A stretch of 64,000 bases of DNA from Dama dama (lineage: Eukaryota; Chordata; Mammalia; Artiodactyla; Cervidae). The stretch spans positions 41,137,501-41,201,500 of the forward strand of contig NC_083710.1 in the NCBI RefSeq assembly GCF_033118175.1, in the 5' to 3' direction. The stretch's first letter is position 1; every line of letters begins with the position of its first letter. The position numbers and the translations under genes were made by a program. This document shows positions 1 through 12,022 of this stretch, piece by piece. The notes below the pieces were generated by a model. It searched no databases. It saw only the letters and a program-made list of their open reading frames with translations, and had not been told where the DNA came from.

Positions 1-790
1 AGATGTGGTTAGCAACTGGCAGCCTGCTCACAGCTTGGTGGGAAATACGGTCTTTGGGGCCAAGATTGTAGCGGCCCCTTGCCTCCACCTCTGGCTGCCA
101 TGCACCTGTCTTTCTGCCTCTAGGGAGGGCCATAAACGGCAGCTGACTTGCTCTCCTTTGTTATTTGCTAGGGTGTGATCCTTTGTTCTGTGAACATGAC
201 AGGGATCACAGTGCGGTGTTAGAGCCTTCCAGAGGGAAAGGTCCTTTGTTTTTCTTTGTTTCTCTAAAGTTTCCATGTCACGTTAACCCATTCATATTGT
301 CCACAGGGCAGTCAACCCCAGTCCTTACCCTACGGACTGACGATGTATTTCTCAGCTGCACTCCAGCTCCCATTCATTGTGTATGGACGTGAGTGTGTGT
401 CACTTCTCTCCTGGTAACTGCAGTTCAGCATGAATTCTGTGGGGTTTTTGTTTGTTTGTTTTATTTTGTTTTGTTTGTTATGCTGCTCTCTTAGATTCCA
501 AAGTTCCCCATTGACCCTTCCTGTGAGAGGATTTCCTCTTCTGCAGAAACTTCTCCTTCATGACTCCCTCCCCAGAATGGGTCTCTGTTTCTAAATCCTT
601 TGTCTCTCTTTTCTTCTTTATCTTTGATCCTACCTCATTTTGAAGAGGTTGGTTTATCTTTCTGGGTATCTGGGGTTCTCTGCCAGTGATCAGAAGTTAT
701 TTTACAGAATTTGCTCCATATGCAAATGATCTTTTGATGTGTTTATGGTGGAGAAACTCATTTTCCCATTCTCTTCTTCCACCATCTTGG
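1..790 (-). mobile_element. L1 LINE 5' UTR, antisense, cut by the left window edge
   Basis: Read on the minus strand, the block begins near 790 with an AAGATGG-type start and a purine-rich leader. This continues into a GC-richer untranslated stretch, the layout of an artiodactyl L1 5' UTR. The reading frames inside it (for example minus 28-276) match no protein I know, and I treat them as chance. The element would continue left of the window. Identification rests on remembered family resemblance, so the subfamily is not named. Confidence 0.5.
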
Positions 791-1245
791 GTGAAATAAT
801 TCTTTATTAAATTTCTTATCATAATTAGCTATAATGGATAGATAATAAATACTTATTCAACTTATGTGTAAAAGACAAATATAATTTAAAGCAGTCATAT
901 TACGGAACGATTGTAGGAGATTTTACTTTGCAAAGAGGAATACAATTACATCCCCTATTCCACATGCTCTTTTGCATCTCATTAAGTGAAATCTAATTTT
1001 TTCAATCCTTTGAAGTATTAATTTGACTTAGTAACTCACTTGTAACTAAGAGAATGTGGCAGAAGCCTTGACAGGTAAATACAGTAATTGACTTCAGTAT
1101 ATCTGTGTGGTGGCAATTCTTGAAAACAATTCTTGAGAGACACCAGGGCCAATTGTTGTCATACCCACAGTTAAGGTGGGACTGAGACCAGTGCCAAGAA
1201 CAGTGTAATTTTTGAGCCAGCATCATGGGTGAAAAATGACACCCT
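791..1245. other. AT-rich interval without an assigned feature
   Basis: I see no gene, microsatellite or recognisable repeat here. It separates the L1 5' UTR from the BovB fragment and may hold decayed older repeat sequence. Confidence 0.4.
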
Positions 1246-1256
1246 AGAGTACCCTT

Positions 1257-1662
1257 GAAGAAAGCTGAGTGCCAAAAAATTGATGCTTTTGAACTGTGGT
1301 GTTGGAGAAGACTCTTGAGAGTCCCTTGGACTGCAAGGAGATCCACCAAGTCCATCCTGAAGGAGATAAGTCCTGGGTGTTCATTGGAAGGACTGATACT
1401 GAAGCTGAAACTCCAATACTTTGGCCACCTCATGCAAAGAGTTGACTCATTGGAAAAGACCCTGATGCTGGAAGGGATTGGGGGCAGGAGGAGAAGGGGC
1501 CAACAGAGGATGAGATGGCTGGATGGCATCACCGACTCAATGGGCATGAGTTTGAGTAGACTCTGGGAGTTGGTGATGGACAGGAAGGCCTGGCATGCTG
1601 CGATTCATGGGGTCGCAAAGAGTCGGACACGACTGAGCGACTGAACTGAATTAAACTGACTG
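1257..1662 (+). mobile_element. BovB (RTE) LINE, 5'-truncated 3' end
   Basis: The frame 1255-1644 encodes the C-terminal end of BovB ORF2, with recognisable IDAFELWCWRRLLRVPWTARR and RMRWLDGITDSM blocks. It then reads into the tail gtcggacacgactgagcgac followed by ACTGA-like repeats. Candidate target-site duplications are agagtaccctt at 1246-1256 and agagtatactt at 1663-1673, 9 of 11 identical. Only about 400 bp of the roughly 3.2-kb element was copied. The upstream reverse transcriptase and endonuclease are absent, so it is a dead-on-arrival insert. Confidence 0.87.
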
Positions 1663-1673
1663 AGAGTATACTT

Positions 1674-2035
1674 ACAAGTGAACAGCTCCAGGGCAGGGAA
1701 ACTCAGTGTCTTCTTTCCCAGTGGGAGTACTCCAAATCTTCCTAACTCTCACCAAGGATCAGAAAAACAACTTAGAAACAGATCATGGGGTCTTTATTCT
1801 AACAAATAAGGAAAGGGTAGACTCCACCCCTGATAAGGCAAAAATAACTGCAGAGCAAAGGGGAGGCCCTGCTCAAAATTCAGTACAGACTCTGTTCATC
1901 AAATCATTTCCTATCAAGGAGATAAGTATCAACATACACTGATGAAAAAGATGGCAGACATCCATACTAAAAACACCCTTTGCACCAAAAAATATTAAAC
2001 CCACCAGGCTACACAGGAATGTTCCCACATAAACT
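1674..2035. other. Unassigned interval
   Basis: No gene or confidently named repeat. A 78-codon plus-strand frame (1706-1942) matches no family I know. The base composition resembles an old LINE 5' region but this is not secure. Confidence 0.3.
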
Positions 2036-2094
2036 TGTTCAGTTGCTCAGTCATGTCTGGCTCTTTGCCACCCTATGAACTGAAGCACGCTGGG
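2036..2094 (-). mobile_element. Bov-tA/BovB-tail fragment
   Basis: The string gttcagttgctcagtcatgt followed by a ggctctttgccaccc-like stretch is the reverse complement of the shared Bov-tA/BovB 3' tail. Only about 60 bp remain and the head is missing. Confidence 0.45.
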
Positions 2095-3104
2095 CTTCAA
2101 AGACATTGGGAAGAAATATTCCGGGAGCATTTGGCTTTAAAGGCCAGCAGGGTCTGAGCGCTGGAACTCCACAGGGCTTGGAGAAACAGACATCACTATT
2201 GAATGGTGCATGCAAGACCTCAGGTGCACTGGAACCCAGTACATAGAAATATTTTCATAGGAAGTGGAGCTAGTCATAACTAGGCATCTGGCAGGATTTC
2301 CTGGGGTTGGCTGTAACTCATTGTGGGGGCAAAGGCACTGTTGGTGTATCTGTCAGAAAATTTGGGTTGGAATGAGAATGCCTGGAGGTCTGCATTTCAG
2401 AAACAACACCCAGTTACACCCAATAGCCCAAAAGCTCCAGAGCTGGAATGCCTCAAGCCAAACAACCAGAAAAACAAAAACAAAAACATAGCCCATCCTA
2501 TCAGAATTCAAGCTTCCTAAAATCACCCTGAGTTTTAATTACCTCAAAACACATCCCTTTACATGGTCCTGCATATGGGAGGGCAGAAAAAATTCACTCC
2601 CACCAAGAAGCCTGCACAAGTCCCCAGATCAACTTCACCTACCAAAGTTCAGAGAGGCAAGAGTTCCTATGATCCTATAGCATGAAGAGTGGAGACTACA
2701 AAGGAGAAAGGTGACAAAATGAGATGACAAATAAATGTATGCAAACCAAGGAACAAGATAAAACTCACAAGAACAATGAAGACATACATAACCTACCTCA
2801 AAAATAATATTCTCAATGGTGAAAACTTGAAGTCATTTCCTTTAAAATCAGAAACAAGACAGGTGTGCCCACTTTCACCACTACTACACAGCATAGTTTT
2901 GGAAGTCCTAGACACAGCAGTCAGAGAAGAAAAAGAAATAAAGAACTTCAGATTGAAACAAAAGTAAAGCTCCTGCAGTTTGCACATGACAAGATTATCT
3001 ATATAGAAAACCCTAAATAATACACCAGAAAATCACTAGAGGTAATCAATGAATATAGTAAAGTTTCAGGATATAAAATAATCAGAGAAATCCCTTGCAT
3101 TCCT
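2095..3104 (+). mobile_element. L1 LINE, left part: 5' UTR/ORF1 start joined to ORF2 RT
   Basis: About 2095-2757 looks like artiodactyl L1 5' UTR running into the beginning of ORF1. From about 2775 the sequence jumps to ORF2 reverse transcriptase: the frame 2776-2967 carries the RQVCPLSPLL block equivalent to the usual RQGCPLSPLLFN. ORF1 and most of ORF2 are therefore deleted at the join. The element is cut at 3104 by a BovB insertion and resumes at 5999 with no loss of L1 sequence. The deletion-join identification is from recognition and not an alignment. Confidence 0.62.
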
Positions 3105-5998
3105 CAGTTCAGTTCAGTTCAGTTCAGTCACTAGGTCGTGTCCGACTGCTTGTGATCCCATAGAACGCAGCAAGCCAGGCCTCCAACTCCATCAACAACA
3201 CCCAGAATTCACTCAAACTCATGTCCATCACATCAGTGATGCCATCCAACCATCTCATCCTCTGTTGTCCCATTCTCCTCCTGCTTTCAATCTTTCCCAG
3301 CATCAGGGTCTTCCCAAATGAGTTAGTTCTTCACATCAGGTGGCCAAAGTATTGAAGGTTCAGCATCAGCATCAGTCCTTTCAATGAATATTCAGGACTG
3401 ATTTCCTTTAGGATGGACAGGTTGGATCTCCTTGCCATCCAAGGGATTCTCAAGAGTCACCTCCAACAACACAGTTCAAAAGCATCAATTCTTCTGTGTT
3501 CAGATTTCTTAATAGTCCAACTCTCACATCCATACATGACTACAGGAAAAAAACAGCTTTGACTAGATCGACCTTTATCATCAAAGTAATATCTCTGCTT
3601 TTCATAAGCTGTCTAGATTGGTCATAACTTTTCTTCCAAGGAGCAAGTGTCTCTTCATTTCATGGCTGCAGTCACCATCTGCAATGATCTTGGAGCCCCA
3701 AAAAACAAAGTCTGCCACTGTTTCCATTGTTTTCCCATCTATTTGTCATGAAGTGATGGGACCAGATGCCATGATCTTAGTTTTCTGAATGTTGAGCCTT
3801 AAACCAACGTTTTCACTCTCCTCTTTCACTTTCATCAAGGTGTTCTTTAGCTCTTATTCACTTTCTGCCGTGGGGGGGGGGTGGGGGTGGGGAGGGGGTG
3901 TCATCTGCATATGTGAGGTAATAGATATTTCTCCTGGCAATCTTGACTCCAACTTGTGCTTCATCCAGCCCAACGTTTCACATGATGTACTCTGAATAAA
4001 AGTTAAATAAGCAGTGTGAAAATATACAACCTTGATATATTCCTTTCCTCATTTGGAACCAGTCTGTTGTTCCATGTCCAGTTCTAGCTGTTGCTTTTTG
4101 TCCTGCATAAATATTTCTCAGGAGGCAGCTCAGGTGGTCTTTTTCCCCCCAATCTCTTTAAGAATTTTCCACAGTTTGTTGTGATCCACACAGCCAAAGG
4201 CTTTGGCATAGTCAGTATAGCAGAGGTAGATATTTTTCTGAAACTCTTTTGCTTTTTTGATGGTCCAACAGATATTGGAATTTGATTTCTGGTTCCTCTG
4301 GCTTTTCTAAATCCAGCTTAAACATCTGGAAATTCATGGTTCATGTACTATTGAAGCCTGGCTTGGAGAATTTTGAGTATTACTTTGCTAGCGTGTGAGG
4401 TGAGTGCAATTATGCAGTAGTTTAAGCATTCTTGGCTTTGCCTTTCTTAGGGATTGGAGTGAAACACGACCTTTTCCAGTCCTGTGGCCACTGGTGAGTT
4501 TTCCAAATTTGCTGGCATATTGGGTGTAGCATCTTCACAGCATCATCTTTTAGGATTTAAAATAGCTCAACTGAATTCCATCACCTCCACTAGCTTTGTT
4601 GGTAGTGATGCTTCCTAAGGCCCACTTGACTTCACATTCCAGGATGTCTGGCTCTAGGTGAGTGATCATACCTTCGTGATTATCTGGGTCTTGAAGATAT
4701 TTTTGTATAGTTCTTCTGTGTATTCTTGCCACTTGTTTTAAATATAATCTGCTTCTGTTAGGTCCATACCATTTCTGTCCTTTATTGTGCTCATCTTTGC
4801 ATGACATATTCCCTTGGTATCTCTAATTTTCTTGAAGAGATCTCTAATCTTTCCCATTCTTTTTTTTCCCTCTATTTCTTTGTATTGATCACCGAGGAAG
4901 GCTTTCTTACCTCTCCTTGCTATTCTTTGGAACCCTGCATTAAAATGGGTATATCTTTCCTTTTCCCCTTAGCCTTTGGCATCTCTTCTTTTTCCAGCTA
5001 TTTGTACAGCCTCCTCAGAGAACCATTTTGCCTTTCTGTATTTCTTTTTCTTGGGGATTGTCTTGATCCCTGCCTCCTGTACAATGTCATGAACCTCTGT
5101 CCATAGTTCTTCAAGCACTCTGTGTATCAGATCTAATCCCTTGAATCTCTTTTTCACTTTCACTGTATAATTGTAAGGAATTTGATTTAGATCATACCTG
5201 AATGGTCTAGTGGTTTTCCCTACTTTCTTGAATTTAAGTCTGAATTTGGCAATAAGGACTTCATGATCTGAACCCTAGTCAGCTCCTGGTCTTGTTTTTG
5301 CTGACTGTATAGAGCTTCTCCATCTTTTGCTGCAAAGAATATGGTCAATCTGATTTTGGTATTGACCATCTGGTGATGTCCATGTGTAGAGTCTTCTATT
5401 ATGTTATTGTATGAGGGTGTTTGCTGTGACCAGCATGTTCTCTTGGTAAAACACAATTAGCTTTTGCCCTGCTTCATGATGTACTCCAAGGACAAATTTG
5501 CCTGTTACCCCAAGTTTTTCTTGACTTCCTACTTTTGTATTCCAGAGTCTATAAAGTAAACATCTTTTTTGATTGTTAGTTCTTGAAGGTCTTGTAGGTC
5601 TTTATAGGACTGTTCAATTTTAGCTTCTTCAGCATTACTGGTCAGGGCATAGACTTGGATTACTGTGATATTGAATGGTTTACCTTGGAAATGAACAGAG
5701 ATCATTCTGTCATTTTTGAGATTGCATCCAAGTACTGCGTTTTGGGCTCTTGTTGATTATCTTGGCTACTCCATTTCTTCTATGAGATTTTTGCCCACAG
5801 TAGTAGATATAATGATCATCTGAATTAAATTCACCCATTCCAGTCCATTTTAGTTTGCTGATTCCTAAAATGGAGATGTTCACTCTTGCCATCTACTGTT
5901 TGACCACTTCCAATTTACCTTGATTCATGGACATATCATTCCTGGTTTCTATGCAATAGTGCTCTTTATAGCATTGGTCTTTACTTCCATCACCAGTC
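3105..5998 (-). mobile_element. BovB LINE, near full length, antisense, nested in L1
   Basis: The insert begins with the reverse-complement BovB tail (repeated cagtt, then cgtgtccgactgc) and runs about 2.9 kb to the 5' part of the element. It is flanked by an exact 8-bp duplication gcattcct at 3097-3104 and 5999-6006. Minus-strand pieces of the single BovB ORF are readable in order. The endonuclease part (5710-5892) has the ISKLKWTGMGEFNSDDHY block. The linker lies at 4969-5163 and 5220-5456. The start of the RT region is at 4550-4807, with NKASGGDGI. Stops and frameshifts break it throughout. A G-rich expansion lies at 3871-3898. About 300 to 400 bp of the 5' end appear missing compared with the copy at 39890. 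Confidence 0.94.
3871..3898 (+). repeat. G-tract expansion inside BovB
   Basis: Four runs of G (10, 5, 4 and 5 bases) separated by T or A sit where other BovB copies read a short aagggtggtg. The pattern fits G-quadruplex spacing and an expansion by slippage. Confidence 0.7.
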
Positions 5999-7940
5999 GC
6001 ATTCCTGCATACCCACAATGAAATATCAGAAAGTGAGAATAAGGAAACAATCTCATTCAGCATTGCAATGAAAAGAATAAAGTGCTTGGAAGAAACTTAC
6101 CTAAAGAAACCAATGATCTGTGTGCAGAAAACTATAAAACACTGATGAAGGAAATTTTTTTAAAAAAAGATACAAATAGATGGAGAAATATACCATTTCA
6201 GAAGAATCAATGCCATGAAAATGAGTATACAACACAAAGGAATCTATAGATTCATTGCAACCTTATCAAACTACCAACAGTATTTTTCACAGAACTAGAA
6301 AAAATATCATTACAATTTCTTTGGAAACACAAATGATCTTGAATAGAGAAAGCACTTTTGAGAAAGAAGATTGAAACTGGAGGAATCAACCTTCTTGACA
6401 TCAGACTATACTATACAGATACAGTCATCAAGAAAAACTGGTACTTGCACAACGACAGTCCTATAGATCAATGGAACAAAACAGAAAGTCTGGAGATAAA
6501 TCCTTGCACCTATGGACTCGTTGTCTTTGGCAAAAGAGGCCTACAATATACAATGAAGAAAATATAATGTTTTCATAAGTTGGTACTGAGAAAACTGGTC
6601 AACTACAAATAAAAGAGGGAAACTAGAACACTTTCTAACACTATACACAAAAATAAACCCAAGATGGATTAAAGACCTAAATGTAAGACCAGAAAATATG
6701 AAACTTTTAGAGGAAAACAGGCATAACTCTCTCCAACCTAAATCACAGCAAGATGCTCTATGTCCCACGTCCCAGATTAATGGAAATGAAAACAAAAATA
6801 AGCAAATGAAACCTAATTAAACCTAAAAGCTTTTGCACAATGAAGGAAACTATAAGCAGGATGAAGAGAAAACCCTCAGAATGGGAGAGAATAGCAAATA
6901 AAACAACTAACAAAGAATTACTCTCTAAAATATACAAGTAGCTCATAAAGCTTAATACCAGAAAAATGAAAAGTCCAATGGAAAGTTAAACAGACATTTC
7001 TCCAAAGAAGACCTACAGATGGCTAATAAACTCATGAAAAGTTACACAACTTTTCTCATTATTAGAGACATGCAGATCAAAACCACAATGAGGTATCATC
7101 TCACACAGGTCTGAATGGCCATCATTAAAAAAATCCACAAAGAATAAATGCTGGATAGGGTGTGGAGAAAAGGGAACCCTCTTCACTGCTGATGGGAATG
7201 AAAACTGGTACAGTCACTATGGAGAACAGTGTGCAGATTCTTTAAAATCTGGGAATAGAACTTCTATGTGACCCAGCAATTTCACTGCTGTGCATATACC
7301 CCAAGGAAACCAGAATTGAAAGAGACACATGCACCTCAAAGTTCATTGCAGCATTATTTTCTATATCTAAGGCATGAAAGCAACTTAGATGTCCATCAGG
7401 AGATGAATGAATAAGGAAGCTGTGGTACACATCCATAATATGATATTACTCAGCTATAAAAATGAATGCATTTGAATCAGTTCTAATGAGGTGGATGAAC
7501 CTGGAGCCTATTATACAGAATGAAGTAAGTCAGAAAGAGAGACAAATACTGAATATTAATGCATATAAATGTAGTTTAGAAAGACAGTACTGATGATCCA
7601 ACAGATAAGGCTGCAAAGGAGACACAGATGTAAAGAAGAAACTTTCATACTCAGTGGGAGAAAGCAAGGGTGAGATGATTTGAGAGAATAGCATTGAAGC
7701 ATGTACATTGCTGTATGTAAAACAGATGACCAATGCAAGTCTGATGCATGAAGTGGGGCTCCCAAAGTCAATGCTCTGGGACAACCTAGAGGGATGGGGT
7801 GGGAATGGAGGTTGGAGGGGGTTTCAGGATGGGAGAGCACATTTATACCTATGGCTGATACATGTTGATATATGGCAAAAGCCAACACAATATTGTAGAT
7901 TACTTTTTCTCCAGTTAAAATAAATTTTAAAAAAAATCAG
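5999..7940 (+). mobile_element. L1 LINE, right part: ORF2 C-terminus and 3' UTR
   Basis: The sequence resumes the L1 ORF2 interrupted at 3104. The frame 6358-6567 has the GGINLLDIRLYY and INPCTYG blocks of the post-RT region. It is followed by the L1 C-terminal region with many stops, then the 3' UTR and an A-rich end at about 7917-7940. The order agrees with a single L1 split by the BovB at 3105-5998. Confidence 0.86.
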
Positions 7941-10276
7941 AGTAATTATAGTAAAGATGTCTCAAAATCTCCAAAAATGAATGGAGACCCAGATTAAGAA
8001 GATACAAGACAGGGAGATTAAAGAATCAAAGAAGAGAAAAATAGAGATGAACAATACAATAGCTGAAATGAAAAGTACACTAGAGGAATCAGTAGCAGAA
8101 CACCTGAAGCAGAGAAATGGACAAGTGAGTTGGAATACAGATTGTTGGAAACCAGTGCTTGGAACAGAATAAAGGAAAAAGAATGAAAATAATTCAGGAC
8201 AGCCTCTAAGCCCTCTGTGACATTAGGTGCATTAATATTCACATTATAGAGGTCCCAGTACAAGAAGAAAATTAGATAATGGCTATGAATACATTTGAAG
8301 ATATTATATGTAAAAATGTCTCTAATATGGGAGGAAAAAAGAAAAAAAGAAAAACCGTGACTGAAGTCCCAGAACTGCATAGAGACCTACAGAGGATGAA
8401 AACAAGGAGGAACATGCTGAGACAAATATTTAAGAAACTGGCAAAAATTGAAGACAAAGATAAATGTTAAAAAGTAATGATGGAAAAGCCACTAATAACA
8501 TACAGGGGGATTCCCATATGGTTCAGCTAATTTTTCAGCAGAAACTGCACAGGTCAGAAGGGTGTGGCACAACATATGTAAAATGATGTAAGAGAATGGG
8601 CTTCAACCTATAACCTAAAATACTCTACCCAGCAAGGCTCTTTCTCAGATTCAACAACAACAACAACAACAAAAGTGCTATAGAAATTTCTCTAGATTGG
8701 AAAGAGATCAACAACTTAAAATGAACTTTACATATGTAGACTGCTATATCAAAACCTCATGGGAAAAGCAAGTCAAAAAAAATACACACAAAAATGAAAA
8801 AGTAGCCCAACTTCAACAGCCAAAGATACTCATCAAATAACGAAGAAGAGAAGAAAAAAGACCTACAAAAAAAAAAAAAAAAAACAATTAAGAAACTATC
8901 AATAGGAACACACATGTTGATAATGACCTTATATATAAGTGGGTAAGTATTCCAACCAAAATAATATGTAAATTCTATATAGAGACATGCTTCAGATTCA
9001 GGGACACACACAAATAAATGTGAGAGGATGAGAAAAGGTGTTTCATGCAAATGGAAATCAAAAGAGAGATGAAGAAGCGATATTCACACCAGAAAAAATA
9101 AACTCTAAAATAAGATTACTAAACAAGTCAAAGTACACTGCATAATGTTCAAGGGATTAATCAAAGAATAAGATATAACAGTAGTAAATATATACGCTCC
9201 AACATAGGAATACCCCAATATATAAGCCAAATGCTAAGAGCCATGAAAGGAGAAATCAACAGTAACAAAATAATAATAGAGGATTTTAACATAACACTTA
9301 GACCAAGGGACAGATCATCCAATTAGAAAATCAATAAGAAAACACAGGCCTTAAGTGACACATTAAGTAAGATGGGTTTAATTGATATTTATAAAAGATT
9401 TCATTTGGAAAAAAATAGAGTACACTTTCTTCTCAACAGCACATAGAACATTCTCCAGGCTAAATTACACCTTGAGTGACAAATCACCCTCACTAAATTT
9501 TACAAAGTTAAAATCATATCAAGCATCTTTTCTGAACAGAATGTAATGAGATTAGAAATAACTGACAGGAAAACAAAAGTCATAAAAATAGTTTTTTAAA
9601 CATGTTTATGCAAGTGGAGTCTAAGTTAAACAATCAATAGATCAGGAAGAAATCAAAGAGGAAATTTAAAAAAAAAACATAGAGAAAAATGACAATGAAA
9701 TAATCATCCAAAACCTATGGAACACAGCAAAAGTAGTTCTAAGAGAGAGGCTTATATCAATAAAATCTTACCTCAGAGAACAAGAAAAATCTCAAATTAC
9801 AATAAAGCCAACAGAGAAAGAAGAAAACAAAATTCAAAATTAGTAGAAGGAAATAAAAATCAGAGGAAAAAAAATGAAATAGAGAAGATGAAAACAATAT
9901 AAAAGATCAATGAAAGTAAAAGCTGGTTCATCACAAAGATAAACAAAATTGATAAACATTGAGCCAGACTCACCAAGAAAAAAAAAAAAGGAAAAAAAAT
10001 CAACAAAATTAGAAATGAAAAAGGAGATGTTACAACTGACACCACAGAAATAGAAAAGATCATAGGAGACTACAACCAGAAAGTATACACCAAGAAAATT
10101 ATAAGAAAAAAAATTCTTAGAAATGTACAGCTTTCCAAGCTGAACCAAAAAGAAATAGACAATATGAACAGACCAATCACAAGTTCTGAAATTGAAACTG
10201 TGATTTAAAAACTCCAACAGGAAAAAGTTCAAGACCATATGATCTAACAAGTACATTCTATCAAATATTTAGAGAA
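7941..10276 (+). mobile_element. Older L1 LINE, segment 1: ORF1 and ORF2 endonuclease
   Basis: The frame 7981-8172 (KKRKIEMNNTIAEMKSTLEE) is the coiled-coil part of L1 ORF1. 8279-8470 and the DNA to about 8640 continue the ORF1 RNA-binding region. From about 9000 the sequence follows the ORF2 endonuclease (atatacgctccaacata at about 9190, the IYAPN block) and the linker before RT. All frames are heavily broken. The element is one host L1 whose further segments are 10826-11198, 12023-13647 and 18887-19820, separated by later insertions. Confidence 0.75.
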
Positions 10277-10825
10277 GAGTTTGACAGATGAATGGATAGA
10301 AATGTTGTGGTACATATACACAATGGAATATTACTCAGTCATAAAAAGGAACACATTTGAATCAGTTCTAATGAGGTGGATGAACTGAGAACCTATTATA
10401 CAGAGTGAAGTAAGTCAGAAAGAGAAAGATAAATATCATATTCTAACATGTATACAGAATCTAGAAAAAATGGTACTGAAGAACTTAATTACAGGGTAAT
10501 AATGGAGAAACAAACATAGAGAATAGACATATAGACATGGAGAGAGGGGAGGAGAAGGTGAGATGTATGGAAAGAGTAACATGGAAACTTACATTACCAT
10601 GTGTAGAATATATAGCCAACAGTAATTTGCGGTATGGCTCTGGAAACTCAAACAGGGACCCTGTATCAACCTAGAGGGGTGGCATGGGGAGGAAGATGGG
10701 AGGGAGTTTCAAAAGGGATGGGATATATGTATACCTATGGCTGATTCATGTTGAGGTTTGACAGAAAACAGTAAAATTCTGTAAAGCAATCATCCTTCAA
10801 TTAAAAATAAGCAAATTTAAAAAAG
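10277..10825 (+). mobile_element. Nested L1 3' end inside the older L1
   Basis: This is an L1 C-terminus/3' UTR copy: tggaatattactcagtcat at about 10324, then the 3' UTR ending in an A-rich tail. On either side the older L1 reads continuously. Similar short strings (agaagagttt before, agaaagagtt after) look like a decayed target-site duplication. Confidence 0.75.
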
Positions 10826-10934
10826 AATTAGAAAGAGTTAACATATATTCTTCTCAAACTCTACCAAAAAATTTCAGAAAGAACACTCCAAGGTTTATTC
10901 TTCAAGTTCATCATAACCCCAAACAAAGATATCA

Positions 10935-10972
<38 letters not shown>

Positions 10973-11198
10973 TACAGGATAATGTCACTGATAAATAGAG
11001 ACACAAAAATCCTCAAGAAAACACTAGCTACCCATATCTACCAATACATTAAAAGAATCATGCATTATGATCTAGTGGAATTTATCCCAGGGATGCAAGG
11101 ATTTTTCAGTATAAGCAAATCAATCATTGTGATAAACCACATTAAAAACAAACAAACAAACAAAAAAACTGATGAACAAAGACCATATGATCATTTCT
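10826..11198 (+). mobile_element. Older L1, segment 2: start of reverse transcriptase
   Basis: The DNA resumes ORF2 at the block before RT and runs through the FIPGMQGFF motif, visible in the frame 10982-11314. It stops at catatgatcatttct, just before the first catalytic RT motif. An AC microsatellite sits inside it. Confidence 0.7.
10931..10970. repeat. (AC)n microsatellite
   Basis: A nearly pure CA/AC dinucleotide run of about 36 bases within the older L1 ORF2, so the repeat arose after that L1 inserted. Confidence 0.9.
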
Positions 11199-12022
11199 AT
11201 CCAACCAGAAGACATAGATTGGATGAACAGATACAAAAAAGACCCATGTGTATACTGTCTATAAGAGTCCCAATTCATCCTATGGAAACATACAGATGGA
11301 AAATGATAGGATGATAAAAGATATTCCATGTAAATTGAAACAAAAAGAAAACTGGAGTATAAATACTTATATCAGGCAAAATATACTTTAAAGACTGTTA
11401 CAAGAGACAAAAAAGGGCATTGCATAATGATCAAGGGATCAATCCAAGAAGAAGATATAACAATTGAAAGTATTTATGCACCCAACACAAGAGTACCTCA
11501 ACGTATAGAGAGAATACTAACAGCCATAAAGGAAGAAATTGACAGTAAAACAATAATACTGGAGGCTTTTAACACCCCACTTTCATTAATGGATAGATCA
11601 TACAGACAGAAAAGCAATAAGGAAATATAGACCTTAAATGATGCATTAGGCCAGATAGACTTAATTTATATTTATAGAGCATTCCATCCCCAAACATGAG
11701 AACATGCATTCTTCTCCTGTGCACATGGAACATTCTCCAGGACTGACCAAATACTGAGCCACAAAGTGAGCCTCAGTAAGTTTAAGAAAAGTGAAATTGT
11801 ATCAAATATCTTTTCCAGCCATAATTGCTATATTTAAAATAGAAAACCGAGGGCCTACTGTATAGCAATGAGAACTCTCTTCACTGCACTGTAACAACTT
11901 AAATGGGAAAAGAACTTGAAAAAGAATAGATACATATTTATGTATAACCAAATTATTTTGCTGTACTCCTAAAACTAACGCATTGTTAATCAACTATCCT
12001 TCAATACAAAATAAACATCAAA
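11199..12022 (+). mobile_element. Nested L1: endonuclease fragment joined to a 3' end
   Basis: 11203-11815 is ORF2 endonuclease sequence; the frame 11427-11630 has IKGSIQEEDITIESIYAPNT. At about 11816 it switches to an artiodactyl L1 3' UTR and A-rich tail, so most of ORF2 is deleted. The older L1 resumes at about 12023. Similar strings at the edges (catatgatcatttct and catattattctct) suggest a duplicated target site. Confidence 0.65.

Noticed and set aside
1002..1547. 181-codon minus-strand frame
   Set aside because: It lies antisense to the sense BovB end at 1257-1662. The apparent protein (HLILCWPLLLLPPIPSSIR) is the recurring antisense translation of the BovB ORF2 C-terminus seen in every copy.
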